Counted from the stretch's first letter, positions 55,566 through 64,000 are shown. The stretch: DNA of 64,000 nucleotides from JAWKHR01 sp041394725 (GCA_041394725.1 JAWKHR010000017.1:1-64000); one strand, 5' to 3'. Numbers and translations: made by a program. The notes: generated by a model from the sequence alone, not told the origin.

Positions 55566-57538
55566 CCAGACGCCGCGCCGGATGCCGCCCCCGCCGCCGG
55601 GACGCCGAACCCGACGCTCCGCCTGACGTCCGCGATGCGGTACAACCGCCCGCGCGAGGCGACCCAGCGCGATCGCCGCACGTTGGAAATGTCGTCCAGC
55701 GGGTTCGCGTCGAGCACGAGCAGGTCCGCCCGCTTGCCCGCCGCGATCGTCCCCATCTCCGCGTCCACCCGCATCGCGCGCGCCGGCACGATCGTCGCCG
55801 CCTGCAGCGCCTGCATCGGCGTGAACCCCGCGTCCACGAGTTGCTCCAGATTGCGCAGCACGCTGAAGCCCGGCACCGCGGCGTCCGTGCCGACGACGAT
55901 GGGCACGCCGGCGTCGAAGAGCGCCTTCACGAGGGCGCCGCTCTGCCGCTGGCGACCAGCAAAGGTCGCGGCGTCCGTGCGATTGGTCACGCTGAGGTAG
56001 TTCTCCCGCAGGGCCTCGGGAATCAGATCGATGCCGGGCTCGAAGCTCGCGATGGGTGTCTCGGGCGCATGCCCCAGCAGTTCCCCCCACGGCATCGTCG
56101 GGTCGATGACGACGTGGCGCGCGGCGAGGCGATCCACGAGGTCGCGGGCGCCGCCGGGCAGGTGCGCGATGTGGTCCATGCCGGCGTCGATCGCGCCAGC
56201 GAGTCCCAGCGCGGTGGGCACGTGCCCCGTCACGGTCATCCCCATCTCGTGCGCGCGCCGGACGATCGCCTGCACCACCGGCGGCTGCAGCAGCGAGTAG
56301 AGCTTCATCTGGTCGAAGCCCGCGGCGTGGTACCGATCGACCACCGCGCGGCCGGCCTCGGGCGTGGACGCGACGATCGCCCCGAGCGCGCGATCGGAAT
56401 CGCCGTCCACGAGGCCCGCGAGGAACAGGCGGGGCCCGACCGTGGCGTCGGTCGCGAGCGCGTCCCGGAACGCGGTGAGGAAGCCGAACTCTCCGCCCAT
56501 GTCGCGCGCCGCGGTGACGCCCGCGCCGAGGTAGGCGCCGGCCCACTCGATCTGACTCGCGTGCGCGTGCATGTCCCAGAGGCCCGGGACGATGGTGGCG
56601 CCCCGCGCGTCGACCGTGCGGAGCCCGGCCGGCACCGGCGTGGTGCCGCGCGCACCGACCGCGGCGATGCGTCCGTCGCGGACGACCAGCACGGCGTCCT
56701 CGATCGGTGCGGCGCCCGTGCCGTCGATCACCCGGGCGCCGACGAGCGCGTACGCGTCGCGCGCGATCGGCACCACGGCCGCGCCGAGCGCGGCCAGGTC
56801 CGCCATCCGGTCGCGCACGTCGGCCGCAAGCAGCGCCGGCAGCGCCTCGCGCAGGTCCTCGCGCACGGCCTCGAGCGCCATGATGTGGATGCGCGAGGTC
56901 ATCGCGGCGAACGCCCCGTCCCCGTCCACCCAGACCGACTCGCGCCCCCAGACGGCGCCGTCCACGGTGTACCGGCGCAGGCGCACGTCCCGCCCGCCGG
57001 CGCGCACCGTGTCGTCGCCGCGATAGGCGATCGCGACGTCGCGCACCGGCCGTCCGGGCAGCACCGCCAGCGTGGTGGGCCTGCCGTGCGCCTCCCAGTA
57101 CTTCACGAGCAGCGCCCGGCTCGAGGGCGGCGCCCACGTCTGCGCGGCGAAGAACGCGTCGGGCAGCGCCACCGTGGCGTCCGCGCCGAGGTGGTGGACA
57201 CGCGCCGACCGGCCCGTGACCTCGACGTCCAGATCCACGTTGACGAACCGGTAGGTCTGGCCGGACGACCGGTAGCGGCGCGGTGTGAGGTCTGGTGCGA
57301 AGGCGGCCGTGGTGGTGAGCGCGAGTGGGCCCCCGCGCTCGACGAGATCCATCCGGCTCTCGAGCGTCACCCCGTCGGCCGTCGTGCGGACCTCGCTCGT
57401 CTCGCGGCCAATCGGCCGCTCGAGCAGGGAAACGATGATGCTGGCGGACCGGGTGCGCGCGGCCACCGGCGTGCCGGTGCCGCCCGCCATGAGGACGAGG
57501 GCCAGGCCCCCCGCACACGCCACTCGGATCGAGGACAT
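55550..57538 (-). CDS. Exported amidohydrolase family protein
   Basis: 662 residues. A signal peptide (IRVACAGGLALVLMAGGTG) is followed by an extra beta-rich N-terminal domain (about 250 residues; RTRSASIIVSLLERPIGRET, YRGDDTVRAGGRDVRLRRYT). The amidohydrolase barrel comes next: YALVGARVIDGTGAAPIEDA, zinc motif VPGLWDMHAHASQIEWAG, GMTVTGHVPTALGLAGAID, DHIAHLPGG, PIVVGTDAAVPGF and GTIAAGKRADLLVLDANPLD. It resembles imidazolonepropionase/prolidase-type enzymes. The ATG at 57538 (MSSIRV) is preferred; another at 57547 is possible. Its 3' end overlaps the convergent VWFA gene by 16 bases. Confidence 0.85.
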   Translation of the reverse strand: MSSIRVACAGGLALVLMAGGTGTPVAARTRSASIIVSLLERPIGRETSEVRTTADGVTLESRMDLVERGGPLALTTTAAFAPDLTPRRYRSSGQTYRFVNVDLDVEVTGRSARVHHLGADATVALPDAFFAAQTWAPPSSRALLVKYWEAHGRPTTLAVLPGRPVRDVAIAYRGDDTVRAGGRDVRLRRYTVDGAVWGRESVWVDGDGAFAAMTSRIHIMALEAVREDLREALPALLAADVRDRMADLAALGAAVVPIARDAYALVGARVIDGTGAAPIEDAVLVVRDGRIAAVGARGTTPVPAGLRTVDARGATIVPGLWDMHAHASQIEWAGAYLGAGVTAARDMGGEFGFLTAFRDALATDATVGPRLFLAGLVDGDSDRALGAIVASTPEAGRAVVDRYHAAGFDQMKLYSLLQPPVVQAIVRRAHEMGMTVTGHVPTALGLAGAIDAGMDHIAHLPGGARDLVDRLAARHVVIDPTMPWGELLGHAPETPIASFEPGIDLIPEALRENYLSVTNRTDAATFAGRQRQSGALVKALFDAGVPIVVGTDAAVPGFSVLRNLEQLVDAGFTPMQALQAATIVPARAMRVDAEMGTIAAGKRADLLVLDANPLDDISNVRRSRWVASRGRLYRIADVRRSVGFGVPAAGAASGAASGQPPK

Positions 57539-57580
57539 GGGCGTCATGGTAACGCCGGAAGGGGGACGGGTCTCCAGCCC

Positions 57581-58258
57581 TCAGTCGAGGGCGTCGGGAT
57601 CGAGCGAAATCAACGCCTTGCGGACACGCGTCAGGGGGTGTTCCGGTACCACCGCGTCGAATCGGTCCGCGTCGGCGACGGTCGCGATCGTCCGGTCGTC
57701 CAGGCGGGCGTCGTACGGGTCGACGTACCACCCTCGCATCCGGCCACGTTCGTCCCGCCTGACGGGCGTTCCCGCTCGCTCGAGCCGCTCCAGCACGGCC
57801 GCCTCCCGTGCGCCGGCGAGGTCCCCCTCCTTGGCGACGACGGTCATCAGCGCGCAGCCGGTGCCGCCGTCGGAGGTGAATCGCAGGCCGGTGTAGGTGT
57901 ACCCGAGCGAGTCGTCCTGCTTCTTGTAGATGACGCGCACGACCACGCGACCGTCCACCGCCTCCCGCTCGGCCAGCAACAGGGCGGCATCACTCGACGC
58001 CGCGAGCGTGCGTGCATCGCGCTGCACGGCCTCGTCATTCCGCCACGTCTTCAGCTCCGGCAGTTCGTCCAGGCGACTGAGGACGAGGACGTCCCCGGTT
58101 TCGGAGCGCCAGATGCGCTCATCCTCCTCGACGCTGACGAGTGTCCAAAGAGTCCTGTCAAATTCACTCAACGACCATCGACTCCTCCGCTGCAGGTCGT
58201 GTGCAGCGTTCTCAAGGAGTGTCGGACCCAGCGCCAGATTACGCCACCCTCGAATCAC
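57581..58258 (-). CDS. Protein of unknown function
   Basis: 225 residues from GTG 58258, apparently cytoplasmic, with no signal peptide, membrane segment or family that I recognise. It is charged and mixed alpha/beta: SLSEFDRTLWTLVSVEEDER, RVVVRVIYKKQDDSLGYTYT and PDALD at the end. It is less GC-rich near its start (TCTCAAGGAGTG on the complement strand) than its neighbours, which could mean transfer. A small GCCCTC-AGTC-GAGGGC hairpin (57577-57592) covers its stop codon. It lies between two exported proteins on the same strand, without overlap. Confidence 0.55.
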   Translation of the reverse strand: MIRGWRNLALGPTLLENAAHDLQRRSRWSLSEFDRTLWTLVSVEEDERIWRSETGDVLVLSRLDELPELKTWRNDEAVQRDARTLAASSDAALLLAEREAVDGRVVVRVIYKKQDDSLGYTYTGLRFTSDGGTGCALMTVVAKEGDLAGAREAAVLERLERAGTPVRRDERGRMRGWYVDPYDARLDDRTIATVADADRFDAVVPEHPLTRVRKALISLDPDALD

Positions 58259-58327
58259 GGCTCATTCCGGCGCCGCGCCGGAGCTCGCCCGCCCGCGCGG
58301 CGGCGGGCCGGCAGCGGGCCGGTGCCT

Positions 58328-59245
58328 CTAGCGGTTGCGCCTGAGATCGCGGCCGTAATAGATGTCCGCCGGAATGTGGTGGCCTGGATAGACGCGATCG
58401 AGGATGGCGTAGAGGCGCGGATCGTAGGTCTGCAGGTCGTCCGGTGACCACACGCGGACGGCGGGCTCCCGGCTTCGGTCCTCCCAGAGGAAGTTGGACC
58501 AGAACCACCACTGGGTGCCCTCGGCGAAGTACTCGGCCACGGTGTTCGCCGCGTAGTGGCCGGCGAACAGCCCGGCGGCTCTCGCCGCGTCGTAGGACGC
58601 CTGGATCTCGGCGGCCAGCGCCGGATCCACCGCGCGGATGGCGGCGTGAATCCCGTGGCTGAACTCGTGCACGCAGATGTGCTCGCCGTAGTACCGCGAG
58701 CCTGGCCGGCCGAGCAGGTTCTCCTCGGCGCACGACGTGCGGACGCCGCCCATCCCGCGGGCGCGGCGGTTCCAGTAGTCGGCGTCGGACATCGAGGCGA
58801 TGCCCCCGGGCTCGTAGTACCGTCGCCGCTCGCCGTCGGTGAGGCGCCGGTCGTCGAAGGCGGGCTTCTTCCAGTCGCGGTACTCGGGCAGGTCGAGCTG
58901 CTGCTCGGTGTAGGCCATGACCATCACGCGAGAACCGCGCGCGACGAGCGCCTCGCGCAGGTCCGGCCGCTTCGAGAGCATGTAGTTCACGATGTCGCGC
59001 GCCATGAGCACCGCGGTCGGGGCGACCCGATCGGACGAGACGATCGGGATGCCGAACGCGTCGGCGTAGCGCGTGTAGAACGGGTCGAGGCCGAGCGTGG
59101 CCGGCGGCGCCGCGACCATGGCCGCCTCGAAGCTCCTCACCTCCGGCTCCCCCACCGCCTGGCCGCGCCCGGCCTGCGCGGCGGGCCGCGCGACGATCAG
59201 CGCCGCCACCCCGAGTCCCGCGACCGCGAGTCGCCCCCGTCGCAT
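58328..59245 (-). CDS. Exported putative zincin metallopeptidase
   Basis: 305 residues. A signal peptide (GRLAVAGLGVAALIVARPAA) precedes a domain with HICVHEFSHGIHAAIRAVD, a classic HExxH, and further along TVAEYFAEGTQWWFW, whose Glu could be the third zinc ligand as in gluzincins. Other conserved-looking stretches are RVMVMAYTEQQLDLPEYRDW and GMGGVRTSCAEENLL. This is a recognisable but uncharacterised bacterial family; target unknown. The strong Shine-Dalgarno GGGAGGAC just before the ATG fixes the start. The next gene upstream, a GH127-like enzyme, ends only nine bases before that ATG, so the two are probably cotranscribed. Confidence 0.77.
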   Translation of the reverse strand: MRRGRLAVAGLGVAALIVARPAAQAGRGQAVGEPEVRSFEAAMVAAPPATLGLDPFYTRYADAFGIPIVSSDRVAPTAVLMARDIVNYMLSKRPDLREALVARGSRVMVMAYTEQQLDLPEYRDWKKPAFDDRRLTDGERRRYYEPGGIASMSDADYWNRRARGMGGVRTSCAEENLLGRPGSRYYGEHICVHEFSHGIHAAIRAVDPALAAEIQASYDAARAAGLFAGHYAANTVAEYFAEGTQWWFWSNFLWEDRSREPAVRVWSPDDLQTYDPRLYAILDRVYPGHHIPADIYYGRDLRRNR

Positions 59246-59254
59246 GCGTCCTCC

Positions 59255-61255
59255 CTACCAGAGCGCGACCGCGCCCTGCCGTCGATCGAAGTACATGAAG
59301 TACGGGTAGTTCTCCTGGATCTCGTAGAACGGGCGGAACCGCAGGCGCACGGCCGAGCCGTCCGGCGGCGCCACGCGGAAGTTCGTCGCCCACGTCCGCT
59401 CCGGCAATCCTGTCGCCCACTCGCCCCGTGGCAGCCCGCCGGGCTCGGCCACCAGCCACGTGGTCAGTTCCGCGTCGGTCAGCGGCAGGCGGAAGTGCGG
59501 GTCGTGGTACGCGCCTTCGAGCACGTGCACGACGGGCCCGCGGACGACCGCCACCCGGTCCGGATGCTGCGCGTCCACGGCCTCCATGCGCAGCGCGAGC
59601 GGCAGGGTGATCTCCAGCCGGTCGCCGCCGCGCCACTCGCGCGTGACCTCGGCCCAACGGCCGGGCACCGCCTCCACCGCGACCGGATCGCCGTTGACCC
59701 TCACCGCGACCCCCCGCGCCCAGCCCGGCACGCGGAACCGGATCGCGAAGGCGGCGGGCGCGGCGGGCGTGACCGTCAGCGTCGTGACCTCCCCGTCCGG
59801 GTACGCGGTCTCCTGCCGCACCCGCACGTCACCGGCGTCCCGTCGCCAGACGACCTCGGATGGCACGAACAGGTTGACGTAGAGGGCCTGCGGATCGCGG
59901 AAGTAGATCAGGTTGTGGTACTCGGCGAGGTTCTGGAGGTAGGTCCCCGAGCAGCAGGTGTAGGTATCCCAGTTGTAGACCTTCATCCCGCCGCCGACGC
60001 GATAGTCGCTGTAGTAGAAGTTGCGGCCGGGCGCCGTGACGGGCAGGGCCGCGCCGATGGCGTTGTAGAACAGCCGCTCGATCCAGTCGCCGTAGCGGGC
60101 CTCGCCGGTGAACTGGATCAGGTAACGCGAGAGCTTGAAGCCGGCCCACGCGCCGCAGGAGGTCTCGCAGGTGTCCGACCGGGTCTCGAGCGCCCGGCCG
60201 AGGCTGCCGTCGGGCGCCATGTACCGCTCGTTGGGGCCGTACCCGCCGGTGGCGTAGCACTGGTGCCGCTGGAGGTAGTCGTAGCCGTTGCGCGCGACGG
60301 TGAGGTACTTCACGTCGCCCAGCACCTCGTAGGCCATCGCCGCGCTGCTGAACGCGTTCGTGTGGCTGTAGGCGTGCAGCCCGTGCGCGTCGGCGGGCGA
60401 CGCGGTCGCCTCGAACTTCGCCCAGTAGGCGTGGTAGAGCCACTCCTCGGCGAACCGGCGGTAGCGCTCGTCGCCGGTCATCCTGAACGCCCGGAAGAGG
60501 TTCTCGCCGAGCGTGTACCACTCCTGCGGCAGCCCGTAGTAGTGCTGGTTGTGGTTCTTGTCGGAGAGCGGCAGCTGCGGGCGCTCGAACTCCCGCGCCG
60601 CGAAGTCGGTGACGCGGCCCAGCACCGCCTCTGCCGGCCGGTAGTCCGCCGAGAGACGCAGGTCCACCAGGCCGCAGACCAGCTTGTCGTAGGCATAGTG
60701 CCGCATGTGCGGGTCGCCGTCGGACCCGATCGTCTTCGCCCATTCGACGAACAGCCGCACCGCCTTCGCGCGAATCGCGTCGTCGCCCGTCGCGCGCGCG
60801 AGGCGCGACATGCCGCTCAGCCACTGGCCGAGCACCGAGTTGCTGTTGACGCCGCACCACCCGCCGAGCGGCCGGCCCGGCGCGTCGAGGCCCGCCTCGG
60901 CGCGGCACCCGTGGAGGATGTCGTCGTCGGGGATGGCACGGTAGTAGTCGCGCCCGGCCGCCATCTGCCGCTGCCACTGGCTGTCGAGCAGGCGGACGCC
61001 GTCGTAGTCGAACGGCTCCAGCCGCATCGCGGCCGGCACGGCCGGCGCCGCGTCGCGGGCCGCGTCGGCCGCGCTCATCCCGCCGCTGCCTGCCCCGCGG
61101 ACCGCTTCCGCCGGCACCCCCGCCTCGCGGGCACATCCGGCTGCCGCCACGGCCAGCGCGGCCGGCACGGTCTTGAGGAAGTCACGCCGCCCGGGGTCTG
61201 AAGGACGTGAGGGGGGTGAAGGACGTGAAGGTGAGGGTGAGGGTGAGTCTGTCAC
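59255..61255 (-). CDS. GH127-like (DUF1680) beta-L-arabinofuranosidase, Tat lipoprotein
   Basis: 666 residues from GTG 61255, which has CGGAG seven bases upstream. The first 20 residues (TDSPSPSPSRPSPPSRPSDP) are encoded by TGAAGG-type repeats of element D. They precede a Tat-like RRDFLKTVPAALAVAAAGC, where the Cys suggests a lipobox. The (alpha/alpha)6 barrel follows: LLDSQWQRQMAAGRDYYRAI, GGWCGVNSNSVLGQWLSGMS, HNQHYYGLPQEWYTLGENLF and SDTCETSCGAWAGFKLSRYL, then NWDTYTCCSGTYLQNLAEYH, whose Cys-Cys belongs to the zinc-thiolate site of GH127. C-terminal beta domains follow. It probably removes arabinose from plant glycans. It is likely cotranscribed with the zincin gene downstream. Confidence 0.87.
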   Translation of the reverse strand: MTDSPSPSPSRPSPPSRPSDPGRRDFLKTVPAALAVAAAGCAREAGVPAEAVRGAGSGGMSAADAARDAAPAVPAAMRLEPFDYDGVRLLDSQWQRQMAAGRDYYRAIPDDDILHGCRAEAGLDAPGRPLGGWCGVNSNSVLGQWLSGMSRLARATGDDAIRAKAVRLFVEWAKTIGSDGDPHMRHYAYDKLVCGLVDLRLSADYRPAEAVLGRVTDFAAREFERPQLPLSDKNHNQHYYGLPQEWYTLGENLFRAFRMTGDERYRRFAEEWLYHAYWAKFEATASPADAHGLHAYSHTNAFSSAAMAYEVLGDVKYLTVARNGYDYLQRHQCYATGGYGPNERYMAPDGSLGRALETRSDTCETSCGAWAGFKLSRYLIQFTGEARYGDWIERLFYNAIGAALPVTAPGRNFYYSDYRVGGGMKVYNWDTYTCCSGTYLQNLAEYHNLIYFRDPQALYVNLFVPSEVVWRRDAGDVRVRQETAYPDGEVTTLTVTPAAPAAFAIRFRVPGWARGVAVRVNGDPVAVEAVPGRWAEVTREWRGGDRLEITLPLALRMEAVDAQHPDRVAVVRGPVVHVLEGAYHDPHFRLPLTDAELTTWLVAEPGGLPRGEWATGLPERTWATNFRVAPPDGSAVRLRFRPFYEIQENYPYFMYFDRRQGAVALW

Positions 61256-61586
61256 GCTGTATCTCCGGTCCACGGAATGGACATGAAGAAAGGCTGAAGT
61301 CATGAAGCGCATGAAGGGTGCGGGCGTCGCGCGGCCAGCGGCCGCGCGGCCGGCCTGTGGCCGGCCGCGATGAGGCGCACGCCGACGAATACGAGAGAAG
61401 CTCCGCGCACCACACGAGCTTCTCTCGTATTCGCCGGCGTGCGCCTCATCCCGACGCCCCCGCACTCAGGGACGATGCACGCTTCATGGCCTTCATGGCT
61501 TCAGCTCTTCTTCATGTCGATCCACACACGATCACACCTGGCGGTCGTGATCCCCTTCACGCCCTTCATCGGCTTCACGGACTTCA
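61199..61586. repeat. Composite palindromic intergenic element, copy D (inverted)
   Basis: Order of parts is reversed relative to A-C: a TGAAGG-rich left arm (61199-61318), GCGGCC-AGC-GGCCGC (61331-61345), an 11-bp hairpin CGCGGCCGGCC-TGT-GGCCGGCCGCG (61345-61369), then the core hairpin (61369-61450) and a CCTTCA/TTCATG-rich right arm (61481-61586). The motif CTTCATGTCGATCCACACA matches the CTTCATGTCCATCCAGACA of copy B. The left arm is inside the start of the GH127-like gene and encodes its Ser/Pro leader; the right arm starts exactly on the TGA stop of the GH27 gene. It fills the gap between these two genes. Confidence 0.83.
61369..61450. repeat. Core hairpin of element D
   Basis: Arms 61369-61402 and 61417-61450 are reverse complements over 34 positions with one mismatch; the loop is 14 bases. 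The stem carries GATGAGGCGCACGCC and GAATACGAGAGAAGCT, unrelated to the stems of A-C, so the structure is conserved but the sequence is not. Confidence 0.9.
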
Positions 61587-63641
61587 CCGCACGCTGAACA
61601 GCACGACGCCGTGTGCCGGCACCTGCACGGTGAACCCGTCGTCGAACGTCCCGACGTCGCGCTGCTGCCACAGGTTGCGGACGACCCGCGGACCACTGAG
61701 CCCCAGCTCGGCCCAGGTCGCGGTCATCTCCGCGGCGCGCAGGCCTCGATTGAAGAGCCCGGCCGCGATGGTGCCGTCGGCCAGCGGCCGTGCCCAGAGC
61801 TCGAGGCGCTCGCGCTGGTAGACCCGACGCGCGGCACGCCCGAGGACGTCCTGGTTCACCTCGATCACCTCGTGGTTGGTCATCAGATCCGTCGTGAAGC
61901 GATCGAATGCCGCCATGTCGGCGCCGATCAGCAGCGGCGCCGCCTGCAGCGCCCACAACGAGATGTGCGTGATCTGCTCGTTCGGCGTCAGCCGCGTGTC
62001 GTGGATGTTCGGGCCCCAGCCGACCTTCCCGATGACCAGCATGTCGGGGTCGGTCCAGTGCCCGGGCTTCGACCATCGCACCTTGTCGTCCTGCCGGAAC
62101 CCGACCGCCGCCATGTTCGACCAGACGTCGGTCAGGTCGCCGGTCGTCCGCCACAGGTTGCCACCGACCTCGGCGCCCCACTCCCACACGCGGCCCATGC
62201 CGTACTGGCACAGCGAATAGACGATGTCGCGGTTCACGGCGTCGAGCGCCTCGCGCATCACGCGGAACGGCTTCTGCAGGTCGGCGACGGGCTGCGTGGG
62301 ATCGGTCCCGCCGTAGGAGCACCAGTCGTATTTCAGCAGGTCGATCCCCCAGGCCGCCCACGTGCGCGCGTCGATCGCCTCGAAGCCCTGGCTCCCGGGC
62401 AGGCCCTGGCAGGTCCGCGGCCCGGGCGACGAGTAGATGCCGATCTTCAGGCCGCGCGCGTGGACGGCGTCGGCGAGGCCCGGCATGTCCGGGAACTTCT
62501 CGTTGGGCTGCAGCACGCCGTCCGCGTCGCGCTCGCCTTCCCACCCGTCGTCGATGTTCACGAACTGATAGCCGTGGGCCGCGAGGCCCGAGGCGACCAT
62601 GGCGTCGGCCGCGGCGCGGACCTTCCCCTCGTCCACGGTGCGCCCCCAGACGTTCCACGAGTTCCACCCGAGGGGCGGCGTCAGCGCGAGCGCGTCGGTG
62701 CCGCCGACGATCGTCAGCGTGCCCGTCGCGCGGCCGCGGGCGTTGGTCACCGTGAGCGCCACGTCGGTCCGGCCCTCGCGGGCGATCCGGCCGGTGATGA
62801 TCCCGGTGGACGAGTCGAGCGTCAGTCCCTCGGGCAGGCCACGCGCCTCGAACGCCAGCGGCGCGGCCCCCGTGGCGGGCACCCGGAAGAGGAACGGCCG
62901 CCCGGGCGTGCCGCCCGTGATGCGCGGTGCGTTGATCCGCGGCGTCTCCGGCCAGCCGGACGCGATCGCGGGCGGCGGCTCGGACGGGAACGTCCAGGTC
63001 TCCGGCCGCGTGGTCGCGCCCGGGCGCAGGTACAGGAGCGCCCCGCCCCAGTCGGCATAATCGCCGTTGCTCGTGTCGCCGCCGTCGTCGATGAACAGTT
63101 CGAGGAACCGCGCGCCGATGACGTCGATGTCCACGAGCGCCGGGGCGTCGCCGGGGCGCAGCACGCCGCTCTCGAACCGCTTCCGGTCGTCCACCCAGAC
63201 CTCGACCGCGACCGAGGCCTCGCCCCGGGCCAGGTCGTCGAGGCCGACCATGGACACGAAGCGCGTCGCCTGCCCCTTCAGGTCGACGATCAGCTCGTTG
63301 ATCGAGAGCGTGCCGATGCCATGCGGGTAGACGACGCCGCCCAGCGTGATGGGTGTCGGTGCCGGCGCGCCGCCCCGGGCGCCGCCGCCAGCCGCGCCGC
63401 GGCCGCCGGCCCCGCGGCCTCGTGGCGGCCGGGCGAGTGTCTCGCCCACGCGCGGCGTCTGGCGTCGCTGCACCATGCGAGACAGGTCGAGGCCATCCAG
63501 CCAGATCGCATCCGGCGGCGCGGCCTCGGCCGTCAACGCGGCGCGCACGGCATCCTGCCGCCGCGCCTGGAGGCCGGCCGCTCCGGCCGCCACCAGCACG
63601 GCGGCCACCGCCATCATCAGGGCTCGTCGCATGTCGGGCAT
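61584..63641 (-). CDS. GH27 alpha-galactosidase with N-terminal NPCBM domain
   Basis: 685 residues. A signal peptide (MRRALMMAVAAVLVAAGAAG) is followed by an NPCBM-like carbohydrate-binding domain (about residues 95-215; GGVVYPHGIGTLSINELIVD, VEVWVDDRKRFES), an Ig-like putative sugar-binding domain (GLPEGLTLDSSTGIITGRIA), and the GH27 barrel: PPLGWNSWNVWGRTVDEGKV, YQFVNIDDGWEGERDADGVL, nucleophile Asp in DLLKYDWCSYGG and acid/base Asp in WRTTGDLTDVWSN. C-terminal beta domain NRGLRAAEMTATWAELG. It should release alpha-galactose. A Gly/Arg-rich linker (about residues 70-92) is notable. Its TGA stop is the first repeat unit of element D. Confidence 0.9.
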   Translation of the reverse strand: MPDMRRALMMAVAAVLVAAGAAGLQARRQDAVRAALTAEAAPPDAIWLDGLDLSRMVQRRQTPRVGETLARPPRGRGAGGRGAAGGGARGGAPAPTPITLGGVVYPHGIGTLSINELIVDLKGQATRFVSMVGLDDLARGEASVAVEVWVDDRKRFESGVLRPGDAPALVDIDVIGARFLELFIDDGGDTSNGDYADWGGALLYLRPGATTRPETWTFPSEPPPAIASGWPETPRINAPRITGGTPGRPFLFRVPATGAAPLAFEARGLPEGLTLDSSTGIITGRIAREGRTDVALTVTNARGRATGTLTIVGGTDALALTPPLGWNSWNVWGRTVDEGKVRAAADAMVASGLAAHGYQFVNIDDGWEGERDADGVLQPNEKFPDMPGLADAVHARGLKIGIYSSPGPRTCQGLPGSQGFEAIDARTWAAWGIDLLKYDWCSYGGTDPTQPVADLQKPFRVMREALDAVNRDIVYSLCQYGMGRVWEWGAEVGGNLWRTTGDLTDVWSNMAAVGFRQDDKVRWSKPGHWTDPDMLVIGKVGWGPNIHDTRLTPNEQITHISLWALQAAPLLIGADMAAFDRFTTDLMTNHEVIEVNQDVLGRAARRVYQRERLELWARPLADGTIAAGLFNRGLRAAEMTATWAELGLSGPRVVRNLWQQRDVGTFDDGFTVQVPAHGVVLFSVR

Positions 63642-63767
63642 GCTACCCGGTCCTCGCGCGGCGGCCGCATGAAAACGGTTGATGGGATCATCACGCCCGG
63701 CGACGGCGGCGGCGCGCCCGTTCGCGAAGGTCGGGCGGCGCGTACGGGCGCGTACGGGTGCGGCGGG

Positions 63768-64000
63768 TCAGCGGGCCCAGGCGTTGAGCGAGGCGAGTTC
63801 CCGGCGAACGGTTTCGTCCCACTCGGCCTGGCGCGCGGCGTTCAGCCCGTGCACGGTCTCGCGGTCGTAGGCGCTCTGCCGCCGCGCGTCCTCGTCGATG
63901 AAGGGCTGGACGAGGTCCTGGAACTCCTGCTGCGACGCCCGGCAGGGATCGGTCAGCTCGCGCAGCCGCTTGCGGATGCGACGCACGTGCACCTCGCTCA
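63768..64000 (-). CDS. Partial protein of unknown function, cut by the window edge
   Basis: The frame is open from the window edge to the stop at 63768. A GTG at 63992 would give 74 residues (VHVRRIRKRLRELTDPC to ELASLNAWAR), but the true start may lie outside the window. The product is charged and helical with one Cys and no membrane segment. No family was recognised. It lies upstream of the GH27 gene on the same strand, about 125 bases away. Confidence 0.45.
   Translation of the reverse strand, partial: SEVHVRRIRKRLRELTDPCRASQQEFQDLVQPFIDEDARRQSAYDRETVHGLNAARQAEWDETVRRELASLNAWAR

Noticed and set aside
8210..61586. CRISPR array as explanation for the repeats
   Set aside because: Repeats are arms and hairpins, not regular 25-40 bp repeats with unique spacers, and no cas genes are present.

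Overview
The window is GC-rich, gene-dense DNA that most resembles a soil-type Acidobacteriota chromosome, probably of the Vicinamibacteria group. The main evidence is a PadR regulator coupled to a large FtsX/MacB-type permease with no ATPase (the acidobacterial ADOP arrangement), two proteins of the acidobacterial VWFA-related family, many exported PD40-propeller, amidohydrolase and peptidase proteins, Tat-exported glycoside hydrolases, and leaderless GTG starts. This is inferred from gene content; no rRNA or other marker gene is present.

Layout: 68-1483 GH29 fucosidase; 1659-4009 ergothioneine pair egtB-egtD; 4111-5460 flavin disulfide oxidoreductase; 5589-8078 exported DPP IV-type peptidase; 8657-11728 PadR-ADOP pair; 12167-15308 CehA/McbA-like metallohydrolase divergent from an exported cyclophilin; 15372-18051 LysR regulator and M1 aminopeptidase; 18428-19093 unknown exported protein; 19243-23038 membrane-fusion protein with two ABC permeases but no ATPase; 23109-24234 ECF sigma factor with an anti-sigma-like YCII fusion; 24276-28245 PQQ-type propeller and kelch protein; 28304-32079 HTTM-like membrane protein, phosphatase-superfamily protein and a split ThDP decarboxylase; 32132-34579 Vps62-like/outer-membrane-barrel protein; 34721-39290 large M14 peptidase; 39410-43749 TIM-barrel protein, SnoaL, CAP lipoprotein, a 51-residue zinc-ribbon-like protein and a DUF4440 lipoprotein; 43762-46567 cupin, DUF5996 and PLP enzyme; 46622-51145 dienelactone hydrolase and PD40-amidohydrolase; 51275-55565 three-gene TPR/VWFA operon; 55550-59245 amidohydrolase, unknown protein and zincin; 59255-63641 GH127-like and GH27 glycosidases; 63768-64000 a fragment.

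The most unusual feature is a family of about 0.3-0.4 kb composite palindromic elements, seen four times (8210-8574, 11840-12169, 18140-18430, 61199-61586). Each has a 27-38 bp near-perfect central hairpin and smaller GC hairpins. All four have a TGAAG/CTTCA-rich arm on the right and three also have one on the left. Three of the right arms begin exactly on the TGA stop codon of the leftward gene. The four elements fill every gene-free stretch longer than 300 bases. No transposase lies nearby.

A second theme is disruption. Otherwise intact genes carry single-base frameshifts or a nonsense codon (ADOP permease, M1 peptidase, M14 peptidase, TIM-barrel protein, cupin, PD40-amidohydrolase, and possibly the PadR start). 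This density looks more like consensus-sequence error than decay, but the sequence alone cannot settle it. No tRNA, rRNA, CRISPR array, phage or integrase gene was seen.
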